NCBI GenBank assembly: GCA_905213265.1
Contig: CAJMHR010000008.1
Coordinates: forward strand, 1-63,254
Origin: an uncultured Collinsella sp.
Lineage (GTDB): Bacteria > Actinomycetota > Coriobacteriia > Coriobacteriales > Coriobacteriaceae
Reading direction: 5' to 3'
Length of the DNA stretch: 63,254 bases
This document shows positions 43,408-51,988 of the stretch, piece by piece. Both the position numbers and the translations under genes were made by a program. Position 1 is the first letter of the stretch. Each line of letters begins with the position of its first letter. Below the pieces are notes generated by a model. That model searched no databases, had not been told where the DNA came from, and saw nothing but the letters and a program-made list of their open reading frames with translations.

Positions 43408-44513
43408 TTCGCCGTCAACTGATCAATTTCCAAAACCGCAGCGTCGATGTCCGTGTCGGATTGGGTGCGTTCGATGAACTGTCGCGCATGTTTGCCTCGG
43501 CCGTGGGCAAGCCTAAGCGCGCGATGGTCGTTTGGAACACCGCCACGTCAGAGCGTTTTGGTGAGGTCGTCGAGCATGCGCTGGTCGACGCCGGTTTTGT
43601 CATGTCACAGCTCTTCCTCGAGGTTTCGCCTGCTGGTGCCACGCTTGCTGATGCCGATGCGATCTTTGGCGCCCTGTCTGCCAACGGCATTACCTGCGAC
43701 GATCTGGTTGTCGCCGTTGGCGATGCCCCGACCTGCTCGGTTGTTTGCTGGTGCGCCAACCAGTGGTGTGGCCGAACCGAGTGCGCACTGCTGCCGACGA
43801 CCTTCGACGCCATGCTCACGGTCGCGACGACCATGAAGCCGCTCGTCGCCTCGTCGGCCAATGCGCTTCCCGCTATCGCGTTTCGTCCCGAACCGGGCTT
43901 GGTTGTGTGTGACCTCGACCTTGTTCGCGAGACGGACCCCGAGGACCTCAAGCTCGGCTACGCGGTACTTGTTGGCACCATGCTTTCAAGTAGCAAATCC
44001 CGCTGGAATCAGTTTGCCGAGACCGTCCCCGAGATTCTTGCCGGCGACGAAGTTGCACTCGTCAATGCCGTCCAGTGGTCTCAGACTGCCCGCAAGGACG
44101 TACTGATGGCCACGAACCCGAGCGCCCGCCATGCGCTCGATTTTGGCAAGACGGGGGAGCGTACCCTGCGCGCCTGCTTGGGCGATGCCGCTTCGCAGGT
44201 TCCTGCCTATCAGCTGTTGTCCGAGGGCATGCGCTTTGAGGCGCGCCTAGCACATGACGCCTGCGACTTCGATATCGATTACGTTTTTGAGGTCGATGAC
44301 TGCCTGGAGGACTTTGGTATCGAGGAGCTTGCCTTCGATCTGGAGCCTGCCGCATATATCGAGGAGTTCCGCAGGCAGCAGTTTGTCCGCTCGAACCGCA
44401 GTATGTTGCCGCTGCCCGCGGCACTCGGCGCCATTCGTCTAACGAGCGTTGAGGACGAGGTTCTTGAGCGCCATGCTCACGCCTACTTGGCTTCACGCAA
44501 AGAACTTCTCTAA
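43404..44513 (+). CDS. Degenerate 3-dehydroquinate synthase-like protein (AroB homologue lacking metal ligands)
   Basis: 369 aa, AroB length and position (directly after aroK). Several AroB landmarks can be located but are altered. GGGVxGD is VVAVGDAPT; the PTTLLAxxDSxVGGK region is LLPTTFDAMLTVATTMKP; the zinc-ligand NFGHTxGHA segment is LDFGKTGERTL (both histidines lost); the HGEA ligand segment is LLSEGMRFE. The glutamate of ExIKxG is not evident. With zinc ligands missing, classical dehydroquinate synthase activity is unlikely. It may have another role or be a decaying gene; the frame is intact. Confidence 0.72.
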   Translation: MIRRQLINFQNRSVDVRVGLGAFDELSRMFASAVGKPKRAMVVWNTATSERFGEVVEHALVDAGFVMSQLFLEVSPAGATLADADAIFGALSANGITCDDLVVAVGDAPTCSVVCWCANQWCGRTECALLPTTFDAMLTVATTMKPLVASSANALPAIAFRPEPGLVVCDLDLVRETDPEDLKLGYAVLVGTMLSSSKSRWNQFAETVPEILAGDEVALVNAVQWSQTARKDVLMATNPSARHALDFGKTGERTLRACLGDAASQVPAYQLLSEGMRFEARLAHDACDFDIDYVFEVDDCLEDFGIEELAFDLEPAAYIEEFRRQQFVRSNRSMLPLPAALGAIRLTSVEDEVLERHAHAYLASRKELL

Positions 44514-44519
44514 GATTTA

Positions 44520-44545
44520 TTGACATCCATTGTCTTTCGTATCAT
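44520..44545 (+). promoter_or_regulatory. Candidate pepP promoter followed by a leader hairpin
   Basis: TTGACA (44520-44525) is a consensus -35; TATCAT (44540-44545) is a good -10 but with a 14-nt spacer. A hairpin formed by CGGG-TTTT-CAATCG (about 44555-44568) and CGATTGAGACCCG (44597-44609) lies in the leader, without a T run. Confidence 0.45.
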
Positions 44546-44645
44546 GTTGAGGGGCGGGTTTTCAATCGGTTGCGGATCGCATGCGTTTCCGTCGTTCGAT
44601 TGAGACCCGTCCCGTCTATATAGAGACAACAAGAAAGGAATCTGC

Positions 44646-45776
44646 ATGTCTGAGTTTGCTGCCGGTCCTGCCGGTCGTATCGAGCGTGTCCGTGCCCTGA
44701 TGGCCGAGCGTGGCTACGATGCCATCGTGGTGCGCGACGAGGCCAACCTTCGTTGGCTTACGGGCGTGAAGGGCGTCTTCGACTACACCTTCGAGTTCCC
44801 GCACGCTGCGTTTATTGCGGTCGACCAGTGCCTGTTCCACACCGACTCGCGCTACCTCAACAGCTTTGAGGAGAACACGCCCGCCGGCAGCCCCTGGGTT
44901 TACGACATGGACGAGGGTACCATCCCCGGCTGGGTCGCCGGCAAGATTGCGGCTAACAAGTGCCGTGTCTGTGCTGTCGAGGACGATATGCAGATTAACT
45001 TCTACCAGGGTATTCAGCGCGGCCTGGAGGACCGTTCCGTCGCCTGCATGCTGCCGCTGATGCACGACGACATCCGCAAGATGCGCGCCATCAAGGATGC
45101 CGAGGAGATCGAGCTTATGCGCCACGCACAGTCGATCACCGACGCCGCCTTCCAGCACATGCTCGGCTTTATTAAGCCTGGCATGACCGAGAAGCAGGTT
45201 CGTAACGAGCTCGAGAACTTTATGTTCGCCAACGGCGCAGACAGCCTTGCCTTCGGCTCCATCGTGGCGAGCGGTCCCAACACCGCCAACCCGCATGCCG
45301 TGCCGAGCGACCGCGTGATCGAGAAGGGCGATTTCGTTCTCATGGATTATGGCGCGGGCTATTGCGATTACCGCTCCGACATGACGCGCACCGTCGTGAT
45401 GGGCGAGCCTACCCAGGAGCAGCTCGACCTGTACGCGCTCGTGCGCCGTACGCACGAGGAGTGCGTCGCCGCCATCCATCCGGGCGTCGAGGGCAACGAC
45501 ATTTTCAAGCTTTCCAAGAAGATCATCGGCGATGCCGGCTATGGCGATTACTACAACCATGGCCTGGGCCACGGCGTGGGCATCGACATCCACGAGCTGC
45601 CCAACTTTAACCGCAGCAAGAACATCATCGAGGTTGGCTCGGTTGTCACCATGGAGCCCGGCGTGTACCTGCCCGGTGTGGGCGGCGTGCGCCTGGAGGA
45701 CTACGGCGTGGTCACCGAGAACGGATACGAGCCCTTCACCAAGACCCCGCACGACCTGCACGTTATCGATTGCTAG
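44646..45776 (+). CDS. pepP: M24-family Xaa-Pro aminopeptidase
   Basis: 376 aa. An N-terminal creatinase-like domain (1-125) and a C-terminal pita-bread metallopeptidase domain. Metal ligands are visible: aspartate in VLMDYGAGYCDYRSDMTRT (two Asp), histidine in GLGHGVGIDIHELP, glutamate in VVTMEPGVYLPG and RLEDYGVVTENG. It removes N-terminal residues before proline. It is directly upstream of efp, the usual partner. Confidence 0.92.
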   Translation: MSEFAAGPAGRIERVRALMAERGYDAIVVRDEANLRWLTGVKGVFDYTFEFPHAAFIAVDQCLFHTDSRYLNSFEENTPAGSPWVYDMDEGTIPGWVAGKIAANKCRVCAVEDDMQINFYQGIQRGLEDRSVACMLPLMHDDIRKMRAIKDAEEIELMRHAQSITDAAFQHMLGFIKPGMTEKQVRNELENFMFANGADSLAFGSIVASGPNTANPHAVPSDRVIEKGDFVLMDYGAGYCDYRSDMTRTVVMGEPTQEQLDLYALVRRTHEECVAAIHPGVEGNDIFKLSKKIIGDAGYGDYYNHGLGHGVGIDIHELPNFNRSKNIIEVGSVVTMEPGVYLPGVGGVRLEDYGVVTENGYEPFTKTPHDLHVIDC

Positions 45777-45798
45777 CCCATTTCGATAGTTTTTTTGG

Positions 45799-45841
45799 GC
45801 GGGGCGTCCGGAGCAATTCGGGCGCCCCGCGTTCTCTTTTT
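45799..45841 (+). terminator. Intrinsic terminator of pepP
   Basis: A 12-bp GC-rich stem (45799-45810 with 45819-45830, one T-G pair) followed by GTTCTCTTTTT. Confidence 0.88.
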
Positions 45842-45872
45842 ATGCGCTCGCTGCAGGCGCCGTCTGCAAGTG

Positions 45873-45878
45873 TATAAT
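45873..45878 (+). promoter_or_regulatory. -10 box of efp (perfect TATAAT)
   Basis: A consensus TATAAT 58 bp before the efp start and just after the pepP terminator. The matching -35 is poor (CTGCAG at 45851-45856). Confidence 0.55.
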
Positions 45879-45935
45879 TTCTGTCGTATGTAATTTGGAC
45901 GCTTGTGCGTTCTGCCCATAACAAGAAAGGTCACT

Positions 45936-46499
45936 ATGCCTACCATTTCTACCGCCGACTTCAAGAACGGCCTCGGTCTCCGCATTAAGGACAAGGTCTA
46001 CACCATCGTCGAGTTCCAGCATGTCAAGCCGGGCAAGGGCGGCGCGTTTGTGCGCTACAAGACCCGCGACATCAAGAGCGGCCGCGTCGTCGAGAACACC
46101 TGCAACGCCGGCACCAAGTTCGAGAGCGTCATGCTCACCACCCGTGAGTTCCAGTACCTCTACAACGATGGCACCGACTACATCTTCATGGACAACGAGT
46201 CCTATGAGCAGGTTCCCGTTCCCGAGGACATGGTGGGCGAGAACTCCAAGTGGCTGCGCGAGAACGACATCTGCCAGCTGCTCTTCGCCGACGATGAGCT
46301 CATGGGCGTGACCCCGCCGATGTTCATCGAGACCACCATCGTCCAGACCGACCCGGGCTTTAAGGGCGACACCGTCCAGGGTTCCACCAAGCCGGCCACG
46401 ATCGACACCGGCGCTGTCATCCAGGTCCCCATGTACCTCAACGAGGGCGAGGTCATTAAGGTTGACACCCGCGACGGCAAGTTCGTCTCCCGCGTCTAG
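45936..46499 (+). CDS. efp: Elongation factor P
   Basis: 187 aa, three beta-barrel domains. The N-domain loop is HVKPGKGGAFVR, with the conserved lysine at residue 34 that is modified in many bacteria. The C-terminus holds the family signature region GSTKPATIDTGAVIQVPMYLNEGEVI. It relieves ribosome stalling at polyproline. ATG 45936 is preceded by GAAAGG. Confidence 0.95.
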   Translation: MPTISTADFKNGLGLRIKDKVYTIVEFQHVKPGKGGAFVRYKTRDIKSGRVVENTCNAGTKFESVMLTTREFQYLYNDGTDYIFMDNESYEQVPVPEDMVGENSKWLRENDICQLLFADDELMGVTPPMFIETTIVQTDPGFKGDTVQGSTKPATIDTGAVIQVPMYLNEGEVIKVDTRDGKFVSRV

Positions 46500-46523
46500 C
46501 AACCAACTCTTCTAGGAGGACTC

Positions 46524-46886
46524 ATGCCCCAGGAAATCAAGATTGACGGCATCGGCATTTCGCCCGATGTTCTGACCGCCATCGTCTCGCGCGCCGTGTC
46601 GGATGTCGAGGGCATCGCCTCCGTTGGCGTCAAGGACCTTGCCACCAACCTTGTCTCCATGATGCTCTCGTCCAAGGCCCCGGCTTCCGAGCCCGCGGTC
46701 GAGGCCGAGGTCGTCGGCGACAAGCTCGTGCTTACCGTGCGTGTCGTGGTGTTCTTTGGCTATCCGTTCAAGAAACTCGCCGAGGCCGTTCGCGCCGCCG
46801 TGGTCGCCGCCATCGATGCCCAGGTGGGCGTCGAGGTCGAGCGCGTTGACGTTTGCATTGACGGCCTCGTTTTCCCCAAGGAGTAA
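46524..46886 (+). CDS. Asp23/Gls24 family protein, YqhY-like
   Basis: 120 aa, the second Asp23/Gls24 paralogue of the window. It opens ISPDVLTAIVSRAVSDVEGIASVGV (family beta-helix pattern) and ends with VNV-like DVCIDGLVF. AGGAGG is nine bases before ATG 46524. It lies between efp and nusB, the position of yqhY in Bacillota, where it is linked to lipid/malonyl-CoA homeostasis. It is more divergent from the copy at 468-824 than expected for a recent duplicate. Confidence 0.88.
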   Translation: MPQEIKIDGIGISPDVLTAIVSRAVSDVEGIASVGVKDLATNLVSMMLSSKAPASEPAVEAEVVGDKLVLTVRVVVFFGYPFKKLAEAVRAAVVAAIDAQVGVEVERVDVCIDGLVFPKE

Positions 46887-46889
46887 CCT

Positions 46890-47477
46890 TTGAGCCTTAA
46901 GGTTTATCGCGGGCGCACGCTTGCCCGCAGTCAGGCGCTGCAGCTGCTGTTCCAGGCCGAGGCTACGGACAGCCCGCTCGAGCGCGTCCTCGAGGGCGAT
47001 TTCCTGATTTCGAAGGGTCCCCTCGACCCCTATGCGCTGGAGCTTTGCCGCGGTGCCTACGAGCATATCGATCGCATCGATTGTGCCCTGCGCGCCGTCG
47101 CCAAGAACTGGGATCTTATGCGCATGCCCGGCGCCGACCGCAACTTGCTGCGTATCGCCGTCTATGAGATGCGCTTCCTCACCGACGAGGAGGTCTCGGA
47201 CGCCATCGTGATCAACGAGGCAGTCGAGATCGCCAAGGCTTATGGTACCGACCAGTCTGCATCGTTTGTCAACGGCGTGCTTGGCAAGATCGCTCGCAGC
47301 GAGGAACTGCCGGGCGAGGACCTGTACCAAGAGCTGCTGGCCGAGGATCGCGCTCGCGAGGAGGCACAGGCTGCCGAGGCGGCCGCAAAGGTCGCTGCCG
47401 CTCAGGCTGCCGCCGGTGTACTTGCTGAGGATGCGGACGCTGCTGAGGCCGTCGAGGCCGACTCCGTCGAGGAGTAG
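46890..47477 (+). CDS. nusB: Transcription antitermination protein NusB
   Basis: 195 aa. The helical NusB core is about residues 5-140: GRTLARSQALQLLFQAE, DRIDCALRAVAKNWDL, NLLRIAVYEM, VSDAIVINEAVEIAKAYGT, FVNGVLGKIA. The last ~55 residues are an Ala/Glu-rich tail absent from most NusB. It binds boxA RNA with S10 for rRNA antitermination. The start is TTG 46890, six bases after AAGGAG. Confidence 0.93.
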   Translation: MSLKVYRGRTLARSQALQLLFQAEATDSPLERVLEGDFLISKGPLDPYALELCRGAYEHIDRIDCALRAVAKNWDLMRMPGADRNLLRIAVYEMRFLTDEEVSDAIVINEAVEIAKAYGTDQSASFVNGVLGKIARSEELPGEDLYQELLAEDRAREEAQAAEAAAKVAAAQAAAGVLAEDADAAEAVEADSVEE

Positions 47478-47479
47478 CC

Positions 47480-47746
47480 ATGCCAGAGGGTTCCGTCCGC
47501 AACTTCGATGAGATCTCGGATCGCCTGGACCAGATTATCGCCACCGTTCGCTCCAAGGATACGTCCTTGGAGCGTTCGCTCGATTTGTTTGACGAGGCGA
47601 TTGAGCTGGGCTCCCGTGCGGTCGATATGGTCGACAAGTTTGAGCTGACGCCGCGTGAGGCCGACAAGCTCGAACAGGAATACGATGAGGATGCGGCAAA
47701 CGAGTCCCAAGATAGACAGGCTGCATCCCCGGATACGAATGGTTGA
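47480..47746 (+). CDS. xseB: Exodeoxyribonuclease VII small subunit
   Basis: 88 aa. XseB pattern in NFDEISDRLDQIIATV (usual FExxLxxLExIVxxLE), LERSLDLFDEAIELG and a charged C-terminus. The family forms a complex with the large subunit XseA, which is normally adjacent but is absent from this window. It is two bases after nusB and overlaps the tlyA start (TGATG). Confidence 0.88.
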   Translation: MPEGSVRNFDEISDRLDQIIATVRSKDTSLERSLDLFDEAIELGSRAVDMVDKFELTPREADKLEQEYDEDAANESQDRQAASPDTNG

Positions 47747-48558
47747 TGGCATTCATGAAACGCGTGCGTCTCGATGACGAACTGATTTCACAGGGCATCT
47801 GCGCCGATCGCGCAGATGCCCTTCGCACTCTTATGGCCGGCTTGGTTTCGAGTGGCGGTGAGCGTTTGACCTCTCCGGGGCTCAAGGTGACGCCGGGCCT
47901 GCCGCTGCACGTTAAGGGGCGCATTCCGTACGTTGGGCGCGGCGGCCTTAAGCTCGAGGGTGCGCTCGATGCGTTTGGGATTGATCCGACGGACCTTGCT
48001 TGCCTCGATGTGGGCTGCTCTACGGGCGGCTTTACTGATTGCCTGCTCAAGCGCGGCGCTGCGACCGTTGTCTCGGTCGACGTGGGCCGTGCCCAGTTTG
48101 ATTGGTCGCTGCGCCAAGACGATCGCGTGACGCTCCACGAGCGCACCAACGTGACGCAGCTGCCCGAGCTCGGCTACGGCGGCGCTATCGACCTGGCTGT
48201 GTGCGATGTGTCGTTTACGAGTATCGCGAATATCATCGATGCCGTGCTGGCGTGCCTGAAACCTTCGGGTTCGTTTTGCACGCTTGTAAAGCCGCAGTTT
48301 GAGGCTCCGGCTGCGTTGGTGGGCGAGGGCGGTATCGTGACCGACCCTGTCGTGCGTGTCGACACGCTTGTTGCGGTAATCGAGTTGTTTGCCGCGAAGG
48401 GCCTCTTCCCGGTCGACGTGTGCGTGTCGCCCATCCATGGCGCCAAGGGTAACGTGGAGTTTTTCCTGTACGGCACGAGGTTTGCCCCCGGCGAACGCGC
48501 CGACGATGAGCTGCAAACCCAGGTATCGGTTTTGAGCGAGAAAGCTGCAACGCTATGA
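47746..48558 (+). CDS. tlyA: TlyA-family rRNA 2'-O-methyltransferase (hemolysin A-like)
   Basis: 270 aa. N-terminal S4 RNA-binding domain (about 3-62; RLDDELISQGICADRADA), FtsJ-like methyltransferase with the SAM loop LDVGCSTGGFTDCLL near 88 and CDVSFTSI, VKPQFE motifs. Family members methylate 16S/23S rRNA ribose; a haemolysin role is doubtful. ATG 47746 overlaps the xseB stop. tlyA-nadK-recN is a typical order. Confidence 0.9.
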   Translation: MAFMKRVRLDDELISQGICADRADALRTLMAGLVSSGGERLTSPGLKVTPGLPLHVKGRIPYVGRGGLKLEGALDAFGIDPTDLACLDVGCSTGGFTDCLLKRGAATVVSVDVGRAQFDWSLRQDDRVTLHERTNVTQLPELGYGGAIDLAVCDVSFTSIANIIDAVLACLKPSGSFCTLVKPQFEAPAALVGEGGIVTDPVVRVDTLVAVIELFAAKGLFPVDVCVSPIHGAKGNVEFFLYGTRFAPGERADDELQTQVSVLSEKAATL

Positions 48559-49415
48559 AGGTCTTTCTGGTTCCCAATTACTACAAGCAAGAGGCGGTCG
48601 AGAGCGGCCTGATGCTCGAGCTTTGGCTTTCGCGCCAGGGTTACGAGGTCGCATGGGCTGCCGACCAGCGCTCCAAGATTCAGAGCACGCCCGATGTTGA
48701 CGATGCCGATCTGGTCATTACGCTCGGCGGCGACGGCACGTTGCTGCGGGCCGCCCGTATCCTCAATTACCGCGAGATTCCCATTTTGGGGCTTTCCTAT
48801 GGTCACCTGGGCTTTTTGACGGCGGCCAGTCCCGAGGAACGCGATATTTTGCAGGTTGTGAGCGATGCCCTGTCCGGTGAGCTCCACGTGAGCCGCCGCG
48901 CCACCATCGCCGCCGATATCGTCTCGGTGCGCGATGACGGTACGAAGGATGTCGTGCGCACGTTTGCCCTCAACGATATGGCGCTTACGCGCGGGCCCCT
49001 GTCCGATATGGTCGAGTTTGACATCACGGTGTCTGGACATCATATCGATCGCCTGCGCGGTGACGGTGTCGTTGTGTCCACGGCGACCGGCTCTACGGGC
49101 TATGCGCTTTCTGCCGGCGGTCCTATCGTGAGCCCCGATTACACGGGTATGGTTTGCGTGCCCATCGCTCCGCATACTATTCAGGCTCGCGCCTTCTTGA
49201 CCTCGCCAAGCGATGTCGTCGAGATCTTCATGTCCGACGACCGCCCAAGCGTGCCGGCCATTGCCATCGACGGACAGTTTATTACATGCGACGGCACGGT
49301 TGAGAGCGTGGCCGTGCGCCGTGGTCCCGGCGATGTGCTGCTGCTGGATTACGGTCCCGAGAGCTTCTATAACTCGGTGAGCCGCGTGTTCTATGGAGTG
49401 CGCCATGATCGATGA
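48555..49415 (+). CDS. nadK: NAD kinase
   Basis: 286 aa. The substrate motif ITLGGDGTLLRAARI is near residue 57. GSTGYALSAGGPIVSP gives the second conserved motif, and FALNDMALTRG the third. It phosphorylates NAD to NADP. Overlaps tlyA by 4 bp and recN by 11 bp. Confidence 0.94.
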   Translation: MKVFLVPNYYKQEAVESGLMLELWLSRQGYEVAWAADQRSKIQSTPDVDDADLVITLGGDGTLLRAARILNYREIPILGLSYGHLGFLTAASPEERDILQVVSDALSGELHVSRRATIAADIVSVRDDGTKDVVRTFALNDMALTRGPLSDMVEFDITVSGHHIDRLRGDGVVVSTATGSTGYALSAGGPIVSPDYTGMVCVPIAPHTIQARAFLTSPSDVVEIFMSDDRPSVPAIAIDGQFITCDGTVESVAVRRGPGDVLLLDYGPESFYNSVSRVFYGVRHDR

Positions 49416-51033
49416 GCTGCAGGTTTCTAACATTGCGCTCATTCGCGAGGCGACGTTGGTTCCGAGCGCGGGTCTAACGGTTCTGACCGGCGAGACCGGT
49501 GCTGGCAAGACCGCATTGCTCTCGGCGCTTAAGCTCATCTTGGGCGAACGCGCGGATTCGTCGACGGTGCGCGAGGGTGAGGCACTTGCGAGCGTCGAGG
49601 CGCGCCTGTTCGAAGGCCCGCACGATACGGAGGGCTTCACCGTGCAGCGCGGTCTTTCTGCCGAGGGCCGCAGCCGCGTAAAAATTGACGGCCGCATCGC
49701 TAGCGTGCGTGAGCTTTCCGAGCGCGTCGGCGTGATGATGGATTTGTGCGGCCAGCACGAGCATCAGCGCCTGCTCGATCCGGCACATCATGTTGCCATG
49801 GTCGATGCTTGGGCTGGGCGCGCGGCGCTCGAAGCGCTCGAGAAGTATCGCACCTGCTTTAAGGCTTCGCGTGCCGCCGCCAAGGAGCTTCGCCGTGTGG
49901 AGGAAGCCTCACGCGCGCAGGGGAGTCGCGTCGAGGAAGCGCGTTTTGCCCTTGAGCGTATCACCGAGGTCGACCCCAAACCAGGCGAGTACGAGGAACT
50001 CGAGGAGCTGCTGCCGCGCTCGGAGCACGCCGAGGTCTTGGTGGCGACGGCCAACGAGGCCCATGCATCGCTTGCTGCCGAAGGGGGAGCGCTCGATGCC
50101 GTGAATGGCGCCGTGGCCGAGCTTTCACGCATGGTGACCGTTGACCGCAAACTCGGTGACATCGCCGACGCGCTTTCGGACGCCTGCATCTCACTCGAGG
50201 ATTGCGCCAACGAGCTGCGCGCCTATCGCGATGGGGTCGCCTTCGATCCGCGCGAGCTGGCTCGTATGCGCGAGCGTTATTCCGATTTGAAGGGTCTGCT
50301 GCGTCAGTGGGGCCCCACCATGGACGATGTCTTTGCCATGCGCGACCGCTCACAAGAGCTGTTGTCCCTAGTTGATGATGGCGATGAGCAGATCAAAAAG
50401 GCTCGCGAGGCACTCGGGAGCGCTGAGCGCGATCTTTTTGCTGCTGCCAAGGCGCTTAAGCGCGCACGCAATACGGCAGCCCCGCGTTTTTGTCACGAGG
50501 TGGGTCGTCAGATGGCACGCCTGGAGATGGGCGGCGCTGAGCTGGTCTGGGAGTCGCGTGATCTTCCCCGCGCCGAGTGGACGCTTGCTGGCCCTTCGAG
50601 CTATGAGCTTTTGTATCGCAGCGGCGCTGGCCTGACACCTCGTCCATTGCGCCGCATTGCCTCGGGCGGTGAGCTGAGCCGTGTTATGCTGGCGAGCAAG
50701 GTTGTCCTCGGTAATGCGGACGGTGTCGACACGCTGGTATTTGACGAGGTTGATGCCGGTGTCGGCGGCTCTACCGCACGTGCCCTCGCGAGCGTGCTGG
50801 CAGATCTCGCCGCTACGCATCAGGTGATTGTCGTAACCCACTTGGCGCAGGTCGCCGTCATGGCTGACAAGCATTATGTTGTCAGCAAGGAACCGGGCGA
50901 TGTTCCCCAGACGCATTTGGACGAGGTAACCGGCGAAGCGCGTATCGCCGAGATCGCCCGCATGTTGAGCGGCGATCAGTCCGAGGCAAGCTTGGCCCAC
51001 GCCAAGCAGATGCTCGAAGAAGCTCGAGGTTAG
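49405..51033 (+). CDS. recN: DNA repair protein RecN
   Basis: 542-aa SMC-like ATPase. Walker A TGETGAGKTALLSAL is near 31, a central coiled coil (about 150-370) carries the Q/E/R heptads, the signature ASGGELSRVMLA is near 418 and Walker B LVFDEVDAGVGG near 445, with a C-terminal VTHLAQVAVMAD. It acts in double-strand break repair. ATG 49405 lies inside the end of nadK, with GGAG six bases upstream. Confidence 0.94.
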   Translation: MIDELQVSNIALIREATLVPSAGLTVLTGETGAGKTALLSALKLILGERADSSTVREGEALASVEARLFEGPHDTEGFTVQRGLSAEGRSRVKIDGRIASVRELSERVGVMMDLCGQHEHQRLLDPAHHVAMVDAWAGRAALEALEKYRTCFKASRAAAKELRRVEEASRAQGSRVEEARFALERITEVDPKPGEYEELEELLPRSEHAEVLVATANEAHASLAAEGGALDAVNGAVAELSRMVTVDRKLGDIADALSDACISLEDCANELRAYRDGVAFDPRELARMRERYSDLKGLLRQWGPTMDDVFAMRDRSQELLSLVDDGDEQIKKAREALGSAERDLFAAAKALKRARNTAAPRFCHEVGRQMARLEMGGAELVWESRDLPRAEWTLAGPSSYELLYRSGAGLTPRPLRRIASGGELSRVMLASKVVLGNADGVDTLVFDEVDAGVGGSTARALASVLADLAATHQVIVVTHLAQVAVMADKHYVVSKEPGDVPQTHLDEVTGEARIAEIARMLSGDQSEASLAHAKQMLEEARG

Positions 51034-51051
51034 GTCGTATCAGCGGTGTTG

Positions 51052-51084
51052 GTGGGACAAAATAGACTGAAATTTTTGTCCCAC
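51052..51084. terminator. Hairpin between convergent recN and the RpiR gene
   Basis: Perfect 11-bp stem (51052-51062 with 51074-51084) whose arms end in AAAA/TTTT, with an 11-nt loop. It could terminate on both strands. The right arm sequence TTTTGTCCCAC also occurs alone at 34222-34232. Confidence 0.75.
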
Positions 51085-51092
51085 TACGCGTT

Positions 51093-51950
51093 TTACTCAA
51101 CGACCTTGTCCGGCTGGATGAGCTCCTCGTAGTAGCTGATATGCTCGCGGGCGTCTTCAATCTCGGGCAGCAGGAAGTTGTAGATGACTTCGATGATCAT
51201 CGTGGCACTGATCTTAGAGAACGCAAAGTCGCCTGTCGTCAGCAGCGCTTCGTGGTTGACGGTATTAAAAGTGTAGTCTGCCAGACGCGCGAGCGGGGAT
51301 TTGCTGTCGCTGCTTATGACGACTACGGTTGCGCCGCAGTTGCGAGCCGCTTTTGCCATACGATTCAATCGGCGCGATTTGCCGGAGTTTGAGATTAGCA
51401 CGATGACGTCACCCGGTCGTAACGTGAGCGCAAAGCCGATTGATGTCTCGCTAATGGTGCTCGCCATGCAACGCAGGCCCAGCTGCGAAAACTTAAACGT
51501 CGCATCGAGCGCGACCGCGTTCGTATTGCCCACAGCTGCAAACTCAATAACCCCTGCATGCTTAAGGGCATGCACAACAGCCGCCAGCGTATCGTGGTCG
51601 ATCCCGTCGATGGTCGCATTAAGCTCGCTCACCTTGGCAGCCAGGATGTTCTTGAGGCTCTGCTCCATATTGTCGAGCGAGACCTCGTCAGTCAGGCCCT
51701 CGTTACGCTGGCTTTCTAAATCCCTCGCCAACGAAAACTGAAAGCTGCGGAAGCTGCCAAAGCCAAGCTTGCGGCAGAAGCGCGAAACGGTCGCCTCGGA
51801 CGTGGCGGCGGCGCGTGAGAGCTGAGCGGCCGTGAGGCGCGGCGCCTCGGACTGGTGCTCCAATATATAGTCGACAATGCGCTGCTCGGACTCGCTGTAT
51901 CCCTGATGGGTGCTTATGAGGGAAAGTGCGCTCTTGCTACTATCGGTCAT
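51093..51950 (-). CDS. RpiR/MurR-family transcriptional regulator
   Basis: 285 aa. N-terminal RpiR helix-turn-helix (about 10-85; LTAAQLSRAAATSEATVSRFCRKLGFGSF) and C-terminal SIS sugar-phosphate-binding domain (about 120-250; VGNTNAVALDATFKFSQLG; VILISNSGKSRRLNRMAKAARNCGATVVVIS). Divergent from the PTS operon, so it is a likely regulator of it, with a sugar phosphate as effector. ATG 51950 has GGAG six bases upstream on the minus strand. Confidence 0.9.
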   Translation of the reverse strand: MTDSSKSALSLISTHQGYSESEQRIVDYILEHQSEAPRLTAAQLSRAAATSEATVSRFCRKLGFGSFRSFQFSLARDLESQRNEGLTDEVSLDNMEQSLKNILAAKVSELNATIDGIDHDTLAAVVHALKHAGVIEFAAVGNTNAVALDATFKFSQLGLRCMASTISETSIGFALTLRPGDVIVLISNSGKSRRLNRMAKAARNCGATVVVISSDSKSPLARLADYTFNTVNHEALLTTGDFAFSKISATMIIEVIYNFLLPEIEDAREHISYYEELIQPDKVVE

Positions 51951-51972
51951 GGATGGCTCCTGGTTGGCATGA

Positions 51973-51988
51973 AAATCAAATTTGATTT
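51973..51988. promoter_or_regulatory. Perfect palindromic operator candidate before the RpiR gene
   Basis: AAATCAAATTTGATTT is a perfect 16-bp palindrome, 22 bp upstream of the regulator start codon, flanked at a distance by GGCAT and ATGCC. It lies downstream of a minus-strand -10-like TATACT (52004-51999), so a bound repressor could block its own transcription. Confidence 0.55.
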
